64,000 bases of DNA from Prevotellaceae bacterium (GTDB taxonomy: Bacteria; Bacteroidota; Bacteroidia; Bacteroidales; UBA932), in assembly GCA_031290935.1 (NCBI GenBank), contig JAISLK010000037.1:62001-126000 (forward strand). The letters are read 5' to 3'. Within the stretch, counting starts at the first letter, position 1. Every line of letters starts with the position of its first letter. Shown piece by piece: positions 1-14,240 of this stretch. Below the pieces are notes generated by a model, which was given only the letters and a program-made list of their open reading frames with translations, did not search any database and was not told the origin of the DNA. Both the position numbers and the translations under genes were made by a program.

Positions 1-375
1 CTGGCTGTCCGGATGGCAATCGAAAAGGGGTTTCAGGTCGCGATTATTACCGGGGGCAATTCCGACACCATAAAAAAACGCTTCCAAATCTTCGGCGTAA
101 CCGATTTTTACATGCTCTCGCGCATTAAATTACCCGACCTGCAACATTTCTGCGAAAAATACCGCCTGCATCCCGCCGAGACACTCTTCATGGGCGACGA
201 CCTGCCCGACATCCCGCCCATGCAACACTGCGGCCTGCCCTGCTGCCCCGCCGACGCCGTGCCCGAAGTAAAAGCCGTCGCCGAATACATCTCCCTTTTC
301 GACGGCGGGAAAGGCTGTGTCCGCGACGTCATCGAACAAACCCTGAAAGTACAGGGGAAATGGATAGACAACTAA
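1..375 (+). CDS. kdsC: HAD-family phosphatase, KdsC-like (3-deoxy-D-manno-octulosonate 8-phosphate phosphatase), 5' truncated by window
   Basis: Reading frame is open from base 1 (LAVRMAIEKGFQVAIITGGNS...); AIITGGNS and MGDDLPDIPPM match KdsC-type HAD motifs. Confidence 0.75.
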   Translation: MAVRMAIEKGFQVAIITGGNSDTIKKRFQIFGVTDFYMLSRIKLPDLQHFCEKYRLHPAETLFMGDDLPDIPPMQHCGLPCCPADAVPEVKAVAEYISLFDGGKGCVRDVIEQTLKVQGKWIDN

Positions 376-408
376 AAGGCCTGAGCGGCTATCCCCGCTA
401 TTCAAAAA

Positions 409-459
409 AAGCTGTCATTTTGTCAAAAAAACCGGACATTCCTGCTTCATTTGTTAAAA
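409..459 (+). repeat. 51-bp conserved flank (leader-like) of 21-bp array 1; inverted copy at 17856-17906
   Basis: aagctgtcattttgtcaaaaaaaccggacattcctgcttcatttgttaaaa; reverse complement of 17856-17906 differs at one base by eye. Confidence 0.9.
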
Positions 460-684
460 TTTTGACTTCATTTGTTAAAAGTTCAACTTCATTTGTTAAA
501 ATTTTAACAAATGAAGTTGAAAGTTGGACTTCTTTTGTTAAAAGTTGAGCTTCTTTTGTTAAAATTTTAACAAAAGAAGTTAAAAGTTGGACTTCCGAAG
601 TTGAAAGTTGGACTTCCGAAGTTAAAAGTTGAGCTTCCGAAGTCAAAAGTTGAGCTTCCGAAGTCAAAAGTTGGGCTTCCGAAC
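445..684. repeat. Intergenic tandem array 1, 11 units of 21 bp plus a partial unit
   Basis: Units begin CTTC at 445, 466, 487, 529, 550, 592, 613, 634, 655, 676 (units at 508 and 571 are the palindromic counterparts); contains perfect 30-bp palindromes at 487-516 and 550-579. Confidence 0.93.
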
Positions 685-795
685 TGCTATGTCGCCGGTA
701 TCCGGACGCCGCCGGCAAAATGCCGGACGTGCGTAAAAGAAAACGCCGGCAAATTTCCCTGCCGGCGTTGCATCCATAGATAAATAACCTGTCGT

Positions 796-3700
796 TTATG
801 CTTTTTCCGCTTTCTTTTTCATGCGTTCGTAGTCGCTCATAGAGGCGACGACCAGCTTGTCGAGGTACCGCATGCCGGTGCCGGCAGGTATGAGGTGGCC
901 GCAGATAACGTTTTCTTTCAACCCCTCCAGCGCGTCCTCTTTGCCATGAATAGCGGCGTCGCCCAGCACCTTTGTGGTTTCCTGGAACGAAGCAGCCGAC
1001 ATGAAACTGGTTGTACGCAATGCCGCGCGGGTAATCCCCTGGAGTATCTGGTTGGAAGTAGCGGGCAACGCATCGCGCGCTTCCACCAGTTTCAAATCCC
1101 TGCGTTTAAGCATCGAATTTTCGTCGCGCAATTTGCGTGCGGTAATCATTTGCCCGGCTTTCACGGTCGTCGAATCGCCGGGGTCCTGCACCACTTTTTT
1201 GTCGTACAGCGAATCGTTTTCAAACATGAAATCCCATTTGTCCACCAGCTGTTCGGCGAGGAAGCGGGTATCCCCCGGCTCCACAATTTCTACCTTGCGC
1301 ATCATCTGGCGCACGATGACCTCAAAGTGCTTGTCGTTAATTTTTACCCCCTGCAGGCGGTAAACTTCCTGAATTTCGTTTACAATATATTCCTGTACAC
1401 GCGTAGGCCCCTGTATGTTCAAAATGTCGAGCGGCGTAATGGCGCCGTCGGACAAAGGCGTTCCGGCGCGTACGTAGTCGTTTTCCTGTACCAGGATTTG
1501 CTTCGACAAAGGCACTAAATATTTTTTTTCTTCGCCCAGTTTCGAGCGTACAATAATTTCGCGGTTGCCGCGTTTAATTTTGCCCATGATTACTTCGCCG
1601 TCAATTTCGGAAACAACCGCGGGATTTGACGGGTTGCGGGCTTCAAACAGTTCGGTAACGCGCGGCAAACCGCCGGTGATGTCGCCCGATTTACCAACCG
1701 CCCGCGGGATTTTCACCAGGATATCGCCCGTATTCGCTTTGTCGCCTTCATTCACCATGATGTGGGCGCCCACCGGCAAGTTGTACTGTTTAATTTCATT
1801 GCCTTTGGCATCCAAAATACGCACCGTCGGGTTCCGGGATTTGTCGCGCGATTCGATAATCACTTTTTCGCGGTAGCCGGTCGTCTCGTCCGTTTCTTCG
1901 CGGAACGTAATGCCTTCCACCACGCTGTCGAAGGTGATTTTCCCGGCCAGTTCCGAAATAATAACGGCATTGTAGGGGTCCCATTCGCAAATCAAATCGC
2001 CTTTTTTCACGTTCGCGCCATTCTTCATATACAGCTGTGCGCCGTAAGGAATGCTGTGGTGATAAAGCGCGATGTCCGTATTTTTATCGACAATGCGCAT
2101 TTCCGCCAACCGTCCGATAACAATATCTACTTTCGTCCCGTCGCCGGAAACTTTATTTACCACGCGCAATTCTTCAATTTCCAGTTTGCCGTCGTAGCGA
2201 GCAATCACTTTGTTGTCGGAGGCAATACTCGATGCCGTACCGCCGACGTGGAAAGTACGCAGCGTCAACTGTGTTCCCGGCTCGCCGATAGACTGTGCGG
2301 CAATCACGCCGACGGCTTCTCCGCGTTCCACCATGCGCCCGGTAGCCAGGTTGCGCCCGTAACATTTGGAGCAAATACCTTTTTTCGAATCGCAGGTCAA
2401 TGCCGAGCGGATTTCCACCTGTTCAATCGGGGAGTCTTCGATGATTTGTGCGAGGTCTTCGGTGATTTCTTCTCCTGCCGCCACAATCAAGGCGCCGGTC
2501 AACGGGTGGGTAACATCATGTACGGAGGTGCGCCCCAGGATACGGTCATAAAGCGATTCTACCACTTCGTCGTTGTTCTTGATAGCCGAAGCCACCAGGC
2601 CGCGCAATGTACCGCAATCATCTTCGTGGATGATGACGTCTTGCGATACATCTACCAGACGGCGGGTAAGGTAACCGGCGTCGGCGGTTTTCAGCGCCGT
2701 ATCGGCTAACCCTTTTCGCGCGCCGTGTGTAGAAATAAAGTATTCCAGCACCGACAGTCCTTCTTTAAAGTTGGACAAAATCGGGTTTTCGATAATTTCC
2801 GCGCTTGTAGCGCCGGATTTTTGCGGTTTTGCCATTAAACCGCGCATGCCGGTCAACTGGCGAATTTGTTCCTTCGAGCCGCGGGCGCCGGAATCCAACA
2901 TCATGTACACAGAGTTGAAGCCGCCTTTGTCGCTCGACAACTGTTTCATCACTGTTTGCGTAAGTTTGGCGTTGGTGTGCGTCCAAATATCAATAATCTG
3001 GTTGTAGCGTTCGTTGTTTGTAATGAAGCCCATGTTGTAGTTGTTCACCACTTCTTCTACGGCCGCATAGCCTTCGTCTACCAGTTGTTCTTTTTCTTTC
3101 GGCACAATCACATCATTCAAATTGAATGACAAACCGCCGCGGAATGCCATCTGGTAACCGAGGTTCTTAATATCATCCAGAAACTTGGAAGTAACCGCCA
3201 CGCCAGCTATTTTCAACACCTTCCCGATAATATCGCGCAATGATTTTTTGGTTAATACTTCGTTGATATACCCGGCTTCTTTCGGCACCACCTGGTTAAA
3301 CAGTACGCGCCCGACGGTGGTATCTATCATTTCGCTTTTGTAAGTATTATCGGGCTGCCAAAGGTTCACGCGCACTTTAATCATTGCGTGCAAATCCACT
3401 GCTCGCTCGTTGTAGGCAATCGATACTTCTTTGGGGCCGTAAAATACGGTCCCCTCCCCTTTCGCGCCTTTCAAGGCTTTGGTAATATAGTACAGCCCCA
3501 ACACCATGTCTTGCGAGGGCACCGTAATAGGGGCGCCGTTCGCGGGATTCAGGATGTTGTGCGAGCCAAGCATCAATAACTGCGCTTCCAAAATGGCGGC
3601 ATTGCCCAGCGGCAAGTGAACGGCCATTTGGTCGCCGTCGAAGTCGGCATTGAAAGCCGTACACGACAAGGGGTGCAACTGGATAGCTTTACCTTCTATC

Positions 3701-5058
3701 AACTTCGGCTGGAAAGCCTGGATACCCAGGCGGTGCAACGTAGGCGCACGGTTCAACAATACGGGGTGCCCTTTCATCGCATTTTCCAGGATATCCCATA
3801 TTACGGCGTCTTTGCGGTCAACAATTTTTTTCGCCGATTTAACGGTTTTTACAATACCGCGTTCTATCAATTTACGAATGACAAACGGCTTGTAAAGCTC
3901 GGCTGCCATGTCTTTCGGCAAACCGCATTCGTGCATTTTCAATTCCGGGCCTACCACAATTACCGAACGCGCCGAATAGTCCACACGTTTACCGAGCAAA
4001 TTCTGGCGGAAACGCCCCTGCTTGCCTTTCAAGCTATCGGAAAGCGATTTTAACGCGCGGTTTGAATCGGTTTTCACCGCATTTGATTTGCGCGAGTTGT
4101 CAAACAGCGAATCCACCGCTTCCTGCAACATGCGTTTCTCATTGCGTAAAATTACTTCGGGCGCTTTGATTTCAATCAAGCGTTTCAATCGGTTGTTGCG
4201 AATAATCACGCGGCGGTACAAATCATTCAGGTCGGATGTGGCAAAACGGCCGCCGTCCAACGGCACCAATGGGCGCAAGTCCGGCGGAATAACCGGGATT
4301 ACTTTCATAATCATCCATTCGGGCTTGTTGATATGCTTCGATTCGCGGAAGGCTTCTACTACGCTCAGGCGTTTCAAGGCTTCTTCCTTGCGCTGTTGCG
4401 ATGTTTCATTATCGGCTTTGTGACGCAGGTCATACGACAGGACGTCCAAGTCAATCCGCATAAGCATTTTCAATAATATCTCAGCGCCCATGCCGGCAAT
4501 GAATTTATTGGGGTCATCATCGTCGAGCAATTGATTTTCTTTGGGCAAGGAGTCCATGATATGGAGGTATTCTTCTTCCGACAGGTAATCGTTTGCTTTC
4601 ACGCCGTCTTTTGCTGCAACGCCCGGCTGCACTACGATGTAACGTTCGTAATATACGATAGCTTCCAATTTTTTCGCAGGGATGCCTAACAAATACCCTA
4701 TTTTATTGGGCGTCGAACGGAAATACCAAATATGGGCTACCGGAACCGTAAGCGTAATATGCCCCATACGTTCGCGGCGCACCTTTTTCTCGGTAACTTC
4801 TACTCCGCAACGGTCGCAAACGATTCCGCGATAACGGATGCGTTTGTATTTTCCGCAATGGCATTCGTAGTCTTTCGACGGCCCGAATATACGTTCGCAA
4901 AATAACCCGTCGCGTTCCGGTTTATAAGTGCGGTAATTAATGGTTTCGGGTTTCAGCACCTCGCCGCTGGAATATTCCAGCACTTCTTCGGGCGAAGCCA
5001 ATCCGATAGTAATTTTAGTGAAGTTACTTTTTTGCTTATTCTCTTTTTTCAGCGCCAT
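796..5058 (-). CDS. rpoC: DNA-directed RNA polymerase subunit beta'
   Basis: 1420 aa; [15 protein letters not shown] catalytic motif, zinc-binding [23 protein letters not shown]. Confidence 0.98.
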   Translation of the reverse strand: MALKKENKQKSNFTKITIGLASPEEVLEYSSGEVLKPETINYRTYKPERDGLFCERIFGPSKDYECHCGKYKRIRYRGIVCDRCGVEVTEKKVRRERMGHITLTVPVAHIWYFRSTPNKIGYLLGIPAKKLEAIVYYERYIVVQPGVAAKDGVKANDYLSEEEYLHIMDSLPKENQLLDDDDPNKFIAGMGAEILLKMLMRIDLDVLSYDLRHKADNETSQQRKEEALKRLSVVEAFRESKHINKPEWMIMKVIPVIPPDLRPLVPLDGGRFATSDLNDLYRRVIIRNNRLKRLIEIKAPEVILRNEKRMLQEAVDSLFDNSRKSNAVKTDSNRALKSLSDSLKGKQGRFRQNLLGKRVDYSARSVIVVGPELKMHECGLPKDMAAELYKPFVIRKLIERGIVKTVKSAKKIVDRKDAVIWDILENAMKGHPVLLNRAPTLHRLGIQAFQPKLIEGKAIQLHPLSCTAFNADFDGDQMAVHLPLGNAAILEAQLLMLGSHNILNPANGAPITVPSQDMVLGLYYITKALKGAKGEGTVFYGPKEVSIAYNERAVDLHAMIKVRVNLWQPDNTYKSEMIDTTVGRVLFNQVVPKEAGYINEVLTKKSLRDIIGKVLKIAGVAVTSKFLDDIKNLGYQMAFRGGLSFNLNDVIVPKEKEQLVDEGYAAVEEVVNNYNMGFITNNERYNQIIDIWTHTNAKLTQTVMKQLSSDKGGFNSVYMMLDSGARGSKEQIRQLTGMRGLMAKPQKSGATSAEIIENPILSNFKEGLSVLEYFISTHGARKGLADTALKTADAGYLTRRLVDVSQDVIIHEDDCGTLRGLVASAIKNNDEVVESLYDRILGRTSVHDVTHPLTGALIVAAGEEITEDLAQIIEDSPIEQVEIRSALTCDSKKGICSKCYGRNLATGRMVERGEAVGVIAAQSIGEPGTQLTLRTFHVGGTASSIASDNKVIARYDGKLEIEELRVVNKVSGDGTKVDIVIGRLAEMRIVDKNTDIALYHHSIPYGAQLYMKNGANVKKGDLICEWDPYNAVIISELAGKITFDSVVEGITFREETDETTGYREKVIIESRDKSRNPTVRILDAKGNEIKQYNLPVGAHIMVNEGDKANTGDILVKIPRAVGKSGDITGGLPRVTELFEARNPSNPAVVSEIDGEVIMGKIKRGNREIIVRSKLGEEKKYLVPLSKQILVQENDYVRAGTPLSDGAITPLDILNIQGPTRVQEYIVNEIQEVYRLQGVKINDKHFEVIVRQMMRKVEIVEPGDTRFLAEQLVDKWDFMFENDSLYDKKVVQDPGDSTTVKAGQMITARKLRDENSMLKRRDLKLVEARDALPATSNQILQGITRAALRTTSFMSAASFQETTKVLGDAAIHGKEDALEGLKENVICGHLIPAGTGMRYLDKLVVASMSDYERMKKKAEKA

Positions 5059-5090
5059 ATCTTTTTTGACTTTTATTATTCTAAATTATT

Positions 5091-8909
<3,819 letters not shown>

Positions 8910-8956
8910 TTTATTCGGATTAGTTGAACTATAAACTTATTTAACGACAAAAAGGC

Positions 8957-8980
8957 TTAGAACCCGGTGAAGGGTTCTAA
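8957..8980 (-). promoter_or_regulatory. rplL-rpoB intergenic hairpin (possible attenuator or processing site)
   Basis: ttagaaccc-ggtgaa-gggttctaa inverted repeat between rplL and rpoB. Confidence 0.5.
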
Positions 8981-9017
8981 ACCTGTGTTAGGGTTCCCGA
9001 TTGTACGGGAGGAACGT

Positions 9018-9395
9018 TTATTTAACTTCAACTTCCCCGCCCGCTTCTTCGAGTTGCGCCTTGATTTGTTCCGCTTCGGCTTTAGAAACTTTTTCTTTTA
9101 CCGCTTTTGGAGCAGCATCCACTAAATCTTTAGCTTCTTTCAAGCCCAAACCTGTGATGTCTTTTACCACTTTCACGATTTGTAATTTAGTTTGTCCCGG
9201 TGATTTCAGAATCACGTCGAATGCTGTTTGTTCGGCAACGGCTGCACCTGCGCCGCCTGCTGCCGGGGCGGCTACTGCTACTGCAGCGGCTGCCGGTTCT
9301 ATGCCATATTCTTCTTTAAGAATAGTAGCTAATTCTTGAACTTCTTTAACGGTAAGGTTTACCAATTCTTCTGCGATTTTTTTGGTATCTGCCAT
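9018..9395 (-). CDS. rplL: 50S ribosomal protein L7/L12
   Basis: [38 protein letters not shown]...; internal ATG at 9395 preferred over the track start at 9446. Confidence 0.97.
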   Translation of the reverse strand: MADTKKIAEELVNLTVKEVQELATILKEEYGIEPAAAAVAVAAPAAGGAGAAVAEQTAFDVILKSPGQTKLQIVKVVKDITGLGLKEAKDLVDAAPKAVKEKVSKAEAEQIKAQLEEAGGEVEVK

Positions 9396-9461
9396 GATGT
9401 TTTTATTTTTTAATGTTTTATTTTTTGTTACTTTGTTTTTAGGCAATATTGCCTGTTTGTT

Positions 9462-9983
9462 TTATTCGGGGCGTTCTGAAAGGGTTTTCACAATACCCGC
9501 CAATTTGCCTCCGCTTGATTGTAATGCGGAAATAACAGATTGGGCAGGCGATTGCAATAATCCGATAATATCGCCTATTATTTCTTCGCGTGATTTCATG
9601 TTTACCAATATTTCCAAATTGTTTGCACCTACGTACAGGCATTCCTGCACATATGCGCCTTTCAATTCGGGTTTGCCGTTGGCTGCGCTAAATTCTTTTA
9701 TCAACTTGGCGGGAGCGTTTACGACTTCGGTAAACATCACGGAAGTGGGGCCATTCAATGCGCTGTACAAATCGGTTTCGACGAATTTGTTTTTTTCTAA
9801 AGCTTTTTGCAGCAGGGTATTTTTCACTACTACCAATTTTACTTTTTTCTCAAAACAAAGCCGGCGAAGCTGTGTTGTTTTTTCAGCGTTTAAGCCAGAA
9901 ATATCGGCTATATAAAAATGAGGCGTTTGTTGCAGCTGCTCTGCTAACCTGTCAATAATCGCGGTCTTTTCTTCTTTTCTCAT
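9462..9983 (-). CDS. rplJ: 50S ribosomal protein L10
   Basis: MRKEEKTAIIDRLAEQLQQTPHFYIADISGL; position between rplA and rplL. Confidence 0.96.
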   Translation of the reverse strand: MRKEEKTAIIDRLAEQLQQTPHFYIADISGLNAEKTTQLRRLCFEKKVKLVVVKNTLLQKALEKNKFVETDLYSALNGPTSVMFTEVVNAPAKLIKEFSAANGKPELKGAYVQECLYVGANNLEILVNMKSREEIIGDIIGLLQSPAQSVISALQSSGGKLAGIVKTLSERPE

Positions 9984-10001
9984 TGTTTCATTCGTTTTTG
10001 A

Positions 10002-10703
10002 TTATTCAGCAGCCGTCAATACTTTTGTATCCACACTGACACCGGGGCCCATTGTGGATGACAAGTAAACGCTCTTAATGTAAGTACCCTTCAACGAAGA
10101 AGGTTTTAGCTTCACGATAGTATTCAAGAGTTCGGAAGCGTTATCGGCAATTTTAGTTGCGTCAAACGATGCCTTTGCGACGGATGCATGAACGATGCCT
10201 TGCTTATCAACTTTAAAATCAATTTTCCCTGCTTTTACTTCCTCTACTGCTTTTCCGATTTCCATCGTTACAGTACCGGTTTTAGGGTTCGGCATCAAAC
10301 CGCGCGGACCTAACACGCGCCCCAATGCTCCTACTTTCGCCATTACAGACGGAGTGCAAATGATAACGTCAATGTCTGTCCATCCACCTTTAATTTTCTC
10401 GATATACTCATCCAATCCTACGTGATCGGCGCCTGCCGCTTTCGCTTCCGCCTCTTTATCGGGCGTGCACAACACCAACACACGAGTAGTTTTTCCTGTT
10501 CCATGCGGAAGAGTTACTACGCCGCGCACCATTTGGTTCGCTTTACGCGGATCCACTCCTAAACGCACCGCTATATCCACCGACGCATCAAATTTTGTAA
10601 AAGTAGTATCTTTTACTAACTGTGCGGCTTCAGTTATTTTGTATTGTTTAGTGGGTTCTACTTTTGCGTAGGCAACTTTTTGTTTTTTTGTCAACTTACT
10701 CAT
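10002..10703 (-). CDS. rplA: 50S ribosomal protein L1
   Basis: PHGTGKT and [18 protein letters not shown] motifs. Confidence 0.98.
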   Translation of the reverse strand: MSKLTKKQKVAYAKVEPTKQYKITEAAQLVKDTTFTKFDASVDIAVRLGVDPRKANQMVRGVVTLPHGTGKTTRVLVLCTPDKEAEAKAAGADHVGLDEYIEKIKGGWTDIDVIICTPSVMAKVGALGRVLGPRGLMPNPKTGTVTMEIGKAVEEVKAGKIDFKVDKQGIVHASVAKASFDATKIADNASELLNTIVKLKPSSLKGTYIKSVYLSSTMGPGVSVDTKVLTAAE

Positions 10704-10716
10704 CTTTGCATGTTTT

Positions 10717-11163
10717 TTAGTTTACATCGGCAGGGAAATTTCCGTCAACGGTAATTCCCATGCTGCGGGCTGTTCCTGCTACCATACTCATTGCCGATTT
10801 GAGCGTAAAAGCGTTCATGTCGGGCATTTTGCTTTGAGCAATAGCACGAACTTGTTCCCATGTTACAGTAGCTACTTTCTTGCGATTAGGTTCTGGGGAA
10901 CCCGATTGTATTTTTGCAACTTCTTTAAGCTGCACGGCAACCGGGGGTTGTTTCACGATAAAGTCAAATGACTTGTCGCTGTAAACAGTAATAATGACAG
11001 GCAATACTTTTCCTGCTTTGTCTTGCGTACGCGCATTGAACTGCTTGCAGAACTCCATTATGTTTACACCTTTGGAACCCAATGCAGGACCTACCGGCGG
11101 AGAGGGATTAGCCGCTCCACCCTTAATTTGTAATTTGATTAGTCCGGCAATTTCTTTAGCCAT
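10717..11163 (-). CDS. rplK: 50S ribosomal protein L11
   Basis: [36 protein letters not shown]. Confidence 0.98.
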   Translation of the reverse strand: MAKEIAGLIKLQIKGGAANPSPPVGPALGSKGVNIMEFCKQFNARTQDKAGKVLPVIITVYSDKSFDFIVKQPPVAVQLKEVAKIQSGSPEPNRKKVATVTWEQVRAIAQSKMPDMNAFTLKSAMSMVAGTARSMGITVDGNFPADVN

Positions 11164-11175
11164 AATGTTTTTTAA

Positions 11176-11727
11176 TTATTCTTTTTCTACTTGTATGAAG
11201 CCTAATTCGAGTAAGGTTTTCCGCCCAAAAATTTTGACCATTACTTTCAATTTCTTTTTGTCTTCGTTTACCTCCTCTATGATACCGTCGAAACCATTGA
11301 ACGGGCCATCGGTTACTTTCACCGGTTCGCCGACTACAAACGGAGTAACATTTTCTTCGTTATTTACCTCCGAAAGTTCATCTACACGGCCTAAAATGCG
11401 ATTCACTTCCGATAAGCGTAACGCCATAGGTTTGGAGCCTTTGGTTTCTCCTAAGAAACCGGAAACATTCGGAATATTACGTAAGACATGTTCTACTTCC
11501 CCTACCAGATCAGCTTCTACTAAAACGTAACCCGGAAAATAGATGCGATCTTTACTAACTTTTTTACCATTTTTTACCTGATAAATTTTCTCGGTTGGGA
11601 TGAGTACTTGCGATACGTGGTCTTGGAGCTTCAAACGTTTTATTTCGTTTTCAATATACTCCTTAGCTTTTTTTTCACGGCCGCCCGCAACTCTCAACAC
11701 ATACCATTGTTTGGTAACTTCGCTCAT
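11176..11727 (-). CDS. nusG: Transcription termination/antitermination protein NusG
   Basis: KQWYVLRVAGGREKKAKEYIE... and FNGFDGIIEEVNEDKKKLKV KOW motif. Confidence 0.96.
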   Translation of the reverse strand: MSEVTKQWYVLRVAGGREKKAKEYIENEIKRLKLQDHVSQVLIPTEKIYQVKNGKKVSKDRIYFPGYVLVEADLVGEVEHVLRNIPNVSGFLGETKGSKPMALRLSEVNRILGRVDELSEVNNEENVTPFVVGEPVKVTDGPFNGFDGIIEEVNEDKKKLKVMVKIFGRKTLLELGFIQVEKE

Positions 11728-11740
11728 TTTCTTTAAGCTT

Positions 11741-11935
11741 TTAGTACAACATTTCGTAAATAAATGACATGCCGTTTTTAAATGCCAAGTCCATAACCAG
11801 CACTACCAGCGCCAGTACTACCGACCCAATCATTACCACAATAGCGCTACTTTGCAGTTGCGCCCACGTAGGCCACGATACTTTATGCACTAATTCGTTG
11901 TACGATTCTTTGATGTACGTTTTAATTTTTTTCAT
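11741..11935 (-). CDS. secE: Preprotein translocase subunit SecE
   Basis: Short one-TM protein, YNELVHKVSWPTWAQLQSSAIVV; upstream of nusG. Confidence 0.93.
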   Translation of the reverse strand: MKKIKTYIKESYNELVHKVSWPTWAQLQSSAIVVMIGSVVLALVVLVMDLAFKNGMSFIYEMLY

Positions 11936-12040
11936 TGTTTTTTATAACTTGCGCCGTTCAATTTACTGTGGAAGCTGTTGCAAATTTCACGACATCATTT
12001 AATTTCACTTGGCAGCCGTAACACACTGCCTTGTTACTCG

Positions 12041-12111
12041 CAGGGGCAGAGCGATTCGAACGCCCATCAACGGTTTTGGAGACCGCTATTCTACCCTTGA
12101 ACTATGCCCCT
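12041..12111 (-). tRNA. tRNA-Trp (CCA)
   Basis: AGGGGCA/TGCCCCT acceptor stem, anticodon loop CTCCAAA. Confidence 0.95.
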
Positions 12112-12243
12112 GTTTTACATGCGTAAACCCCGATGCATTCGGAGCTTACACATGCGTAGTGTACATTTTTTGTTAACTTGCCTTTTCACCGCTAATTCGA
12201 CAGGGTGCAAATTGCGGCAACCATTTATTATAAGCCAACAAAA

Positions 12244-13431
12244 TTATTCAATAATTTTAGTTACCTGGCCGGCGCCCACCGTGCGGCCGCCTTCGCGAAT
12301 AGCAAAACGCAACCCTTCGCTCATTGCCACAGGGTAAATCAAATCTACGGTTATTGTTACATTATCGCCAGGCATTACCATTTCTACGCCTTGCGGCAAA
12401 GTAATTTCCCCGGTGATGTCCAATGTACGCAGATAAAATTGCGGGCGGTATTTATTATGGAACGGCGTATGCCTTCCACCTTCTTCTTTTTTCAATACAT
12501 AAATTTCCGCTTCAAATTTCTTGTGCGGCTTAATAGTATTCGGACGTGCGATAACTTGCCCGCGTTTAATATCTTTTTTGTCAATACCGCGCAACAGCAA
12601 ACCTACATTGTCGCCCGCTTCGCCTTGATCCAGCAATTTGCGGAACATTTCCACGCCGGTAACTGTTGTCTTTTGCGGTTTTTCGCCCAAACCGATAATT
12701 TCTACTTCTTCGCCTACTTTAATTATACCTGTTTCGATACGGCCTGTAGCAACCGTTCCACGACCGGTGATAGAGAAGACGTCTTCTACCGGCATAACGA
12801 AAGGTTTTTCGTTTTCGCGCGGAGGAATGGGAATGTACTCATCAACGGCTTTCATCAATTCGATAATTTTTTCTTCCCATTTGGCGTCGCCGTTCAAACC
12901 GCCCAGCGCTGAACCGCGAATGATAGGTGCATTGTCGCCGTCGAACTGATAGAAACTCAACAATTCGCGCACTTCCATTTCTACCAGGTCAAGCATTTCG
13001 GGGTCATCCACCATATCCACCTTATTCAGGAAAACAACGATACGGGGAACGTTCACCTGACGCGCCAACAGAATATGTTCACGCGTTTGCGGCATCGGGC
13101 CATCGGTTGCAGCCACCACGAGAATCGCGCCGTCCATCTGGGCTGCGCCCGTAACCATGTTCTTCACATAGTCGGCATGACCCGGACAGTCCACGTGTGC
13201 ATAGTGGCGGGCAGCTGTTTCGTATTCCACATGCGCGGTGTTAATAGTAATACCGCGTTCTTTTTCTTCAGGTGCATTGTCGATAGAATCGAAAGAACGC
13301 ACTTGTGAAAGACCTTGTTTTGCAAGAACCGTAGTAATTGCAGCGGTCAAAGTAGTTTTACCATGGTCTACGTGACCAATGGTTCCAATGTTGACGTGAG
13401 GTTTCGTCCGTTGGAATGTTTCTTTTGCCAT
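12244..13431 (-). CDS. tuf: Translation elongation factor Tu
   Basis: [26 protein letters not shown] motifs. Confidence 0.99.
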   Translation of the reverse strand: MAKETFQRTKPHVNIGTIGHVDHGKTTLTAAITTVLAKQGLSQVRSFDSIDNAPEEKERGITINTAHVEYETAARHYAHVDCPGHADYVKNMVTGAAQMDGAILVVAATDGPMPQTREHILLARQVNVPRIVVFLNKVDMVDDPEMLDLVEMEVRELLSFYQFDGDNAPIIRGSALGGLNGDAKWEEKIIELMKAVDEYIPIPPRENEKPFVMPVEDVFSITGRGTVATGRIETGIIKVGEEVEIIGLGEKPQKTTVTGVEMFRKLLDQGEAGDNVGLLLRGIDKKDIKRGQVIARPNTIKPHKKFEAEIYVLKKEEGGRHTPFHNKYRPQFYLRTLDITGEITLPQGVEMVMPGDNVTITVDLIYPVAMSEGLRFAIREGGRTVGAGQVTKIIE

Positions 13432-13521
13432 AATTATTCGTTTTTAAATTTTTAATTTTTATTTCTGTTTGTTTATTGTGTTGTACGTTGTTTGCGCTTT
13501 ACATTATTACTGTTTCCTTTG

Positions 13522-13593
13522 AGCCGGCGGTGAGAATTGAACTCACGACCTCTTCCTTACCAAGGAAGCGCTCTACCACTGAGCTACGCTGGC
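13522..13593 (-). tRNA. tRNA-Thr (GGT)
   Basis: Cloverleaf, anticodon loop TTGGTAA. Confidence 0.95.
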
Positions 13594-13599
13594 CTTTCG

Positions 13600-13672
13600 A
13601 GCGGAAGACGAGGTTCGAACCCGCGACCCTCAGCTTGGAAGGCTGATGCTCTACCGACTGAGCTACTTCCGC
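13600..13672 (-). tRNA. tRNA-Gly (TCC)
   Basis: Cloverleaf, anticodon loop CTTCCAA. Confidence 0.95.
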
Positions 13673-13733
13673 AATGCTGCTTTTTCCATTTGGCAATATG
13701 CAGTCTACTTAGCTACACACTGCTCATCGCAAG

Positions 13734-13816
13734 TGGGGAAAGCAGGATTCGAACCTACGAAGACGTGCGTCAGCAGATTTACAGTCTGCCCCAGTTGGCC
13801 ACTTTGGTATTTCCCC
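13734..13816 (-). tRNA. tRNA-Tyr (GTA)
   Basis: Cloverleaf with long variable arm, anticodon GTA. Confidence 0.95.
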
Positions 13817-13904
13817 GGTACTTTTCAGGAAACAACCTTTGCGCTATCAAAGTACATATTTCCTGAATTCTCTTTATCTCATTTTTTATCGCATCAGTGG
13901 CTGG

Positions 13905-13978
13905 AGCCGATGGAGGGATTCGAACCCCCGACCAGCTGATTACAAATCAGCTGCTCTGGCCAACTGAGCTACATCGGC
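13905..13978 (-). tRNA. tRNA-Thr (TGT)
   Basis: Cloverleaf, anticodon loop TTTGTAA. Confidence 0.95.
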
Positions 13979-14240
13979 AATACGTCAAACAACGACATTT
14001 TTCTGCAAAAATGGAGCGCAAAGATAGTATAAATATCTGGACTTACCAAACTTTTTTTTATTAAACTTTAAAATTTATCTAATAAAAATTATACTGTTTA
14101 GAATAACAGTATATTATTATTAGTGTTTTTCGTTTGGACAATCGGAATGCAAGCGCTACAAAAATAAACAGTCCTCGTATTCGCTCCTGCAAAATTCCAC
14201 ATTTTTCGTATCTTTGTCCCTTGAAAAATAAGGAACAATT

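Noticed and set aside
398-783. ORFs 398..718 (-) and 601..783 (+) with repetitive heptads (SEAQLLT, PKSKVEL)
   Set aside because: Entirely generated by the 21-bp DNA array, since 21 bp is 7 codons and leaves several frames open; no start or homology support
1762-2709. Long plus-strand ORFs opposite rpoC/rpoB (e.g. 1762..2709) and opposite SusC, dnaE and tuf
   Set aside because: Antisense shadows of strongly conserved genes; no recognisable domains
13499-13939. Small ORFs over the tRNA cluster
   Set aside because: They overlap four clear tRNA genes
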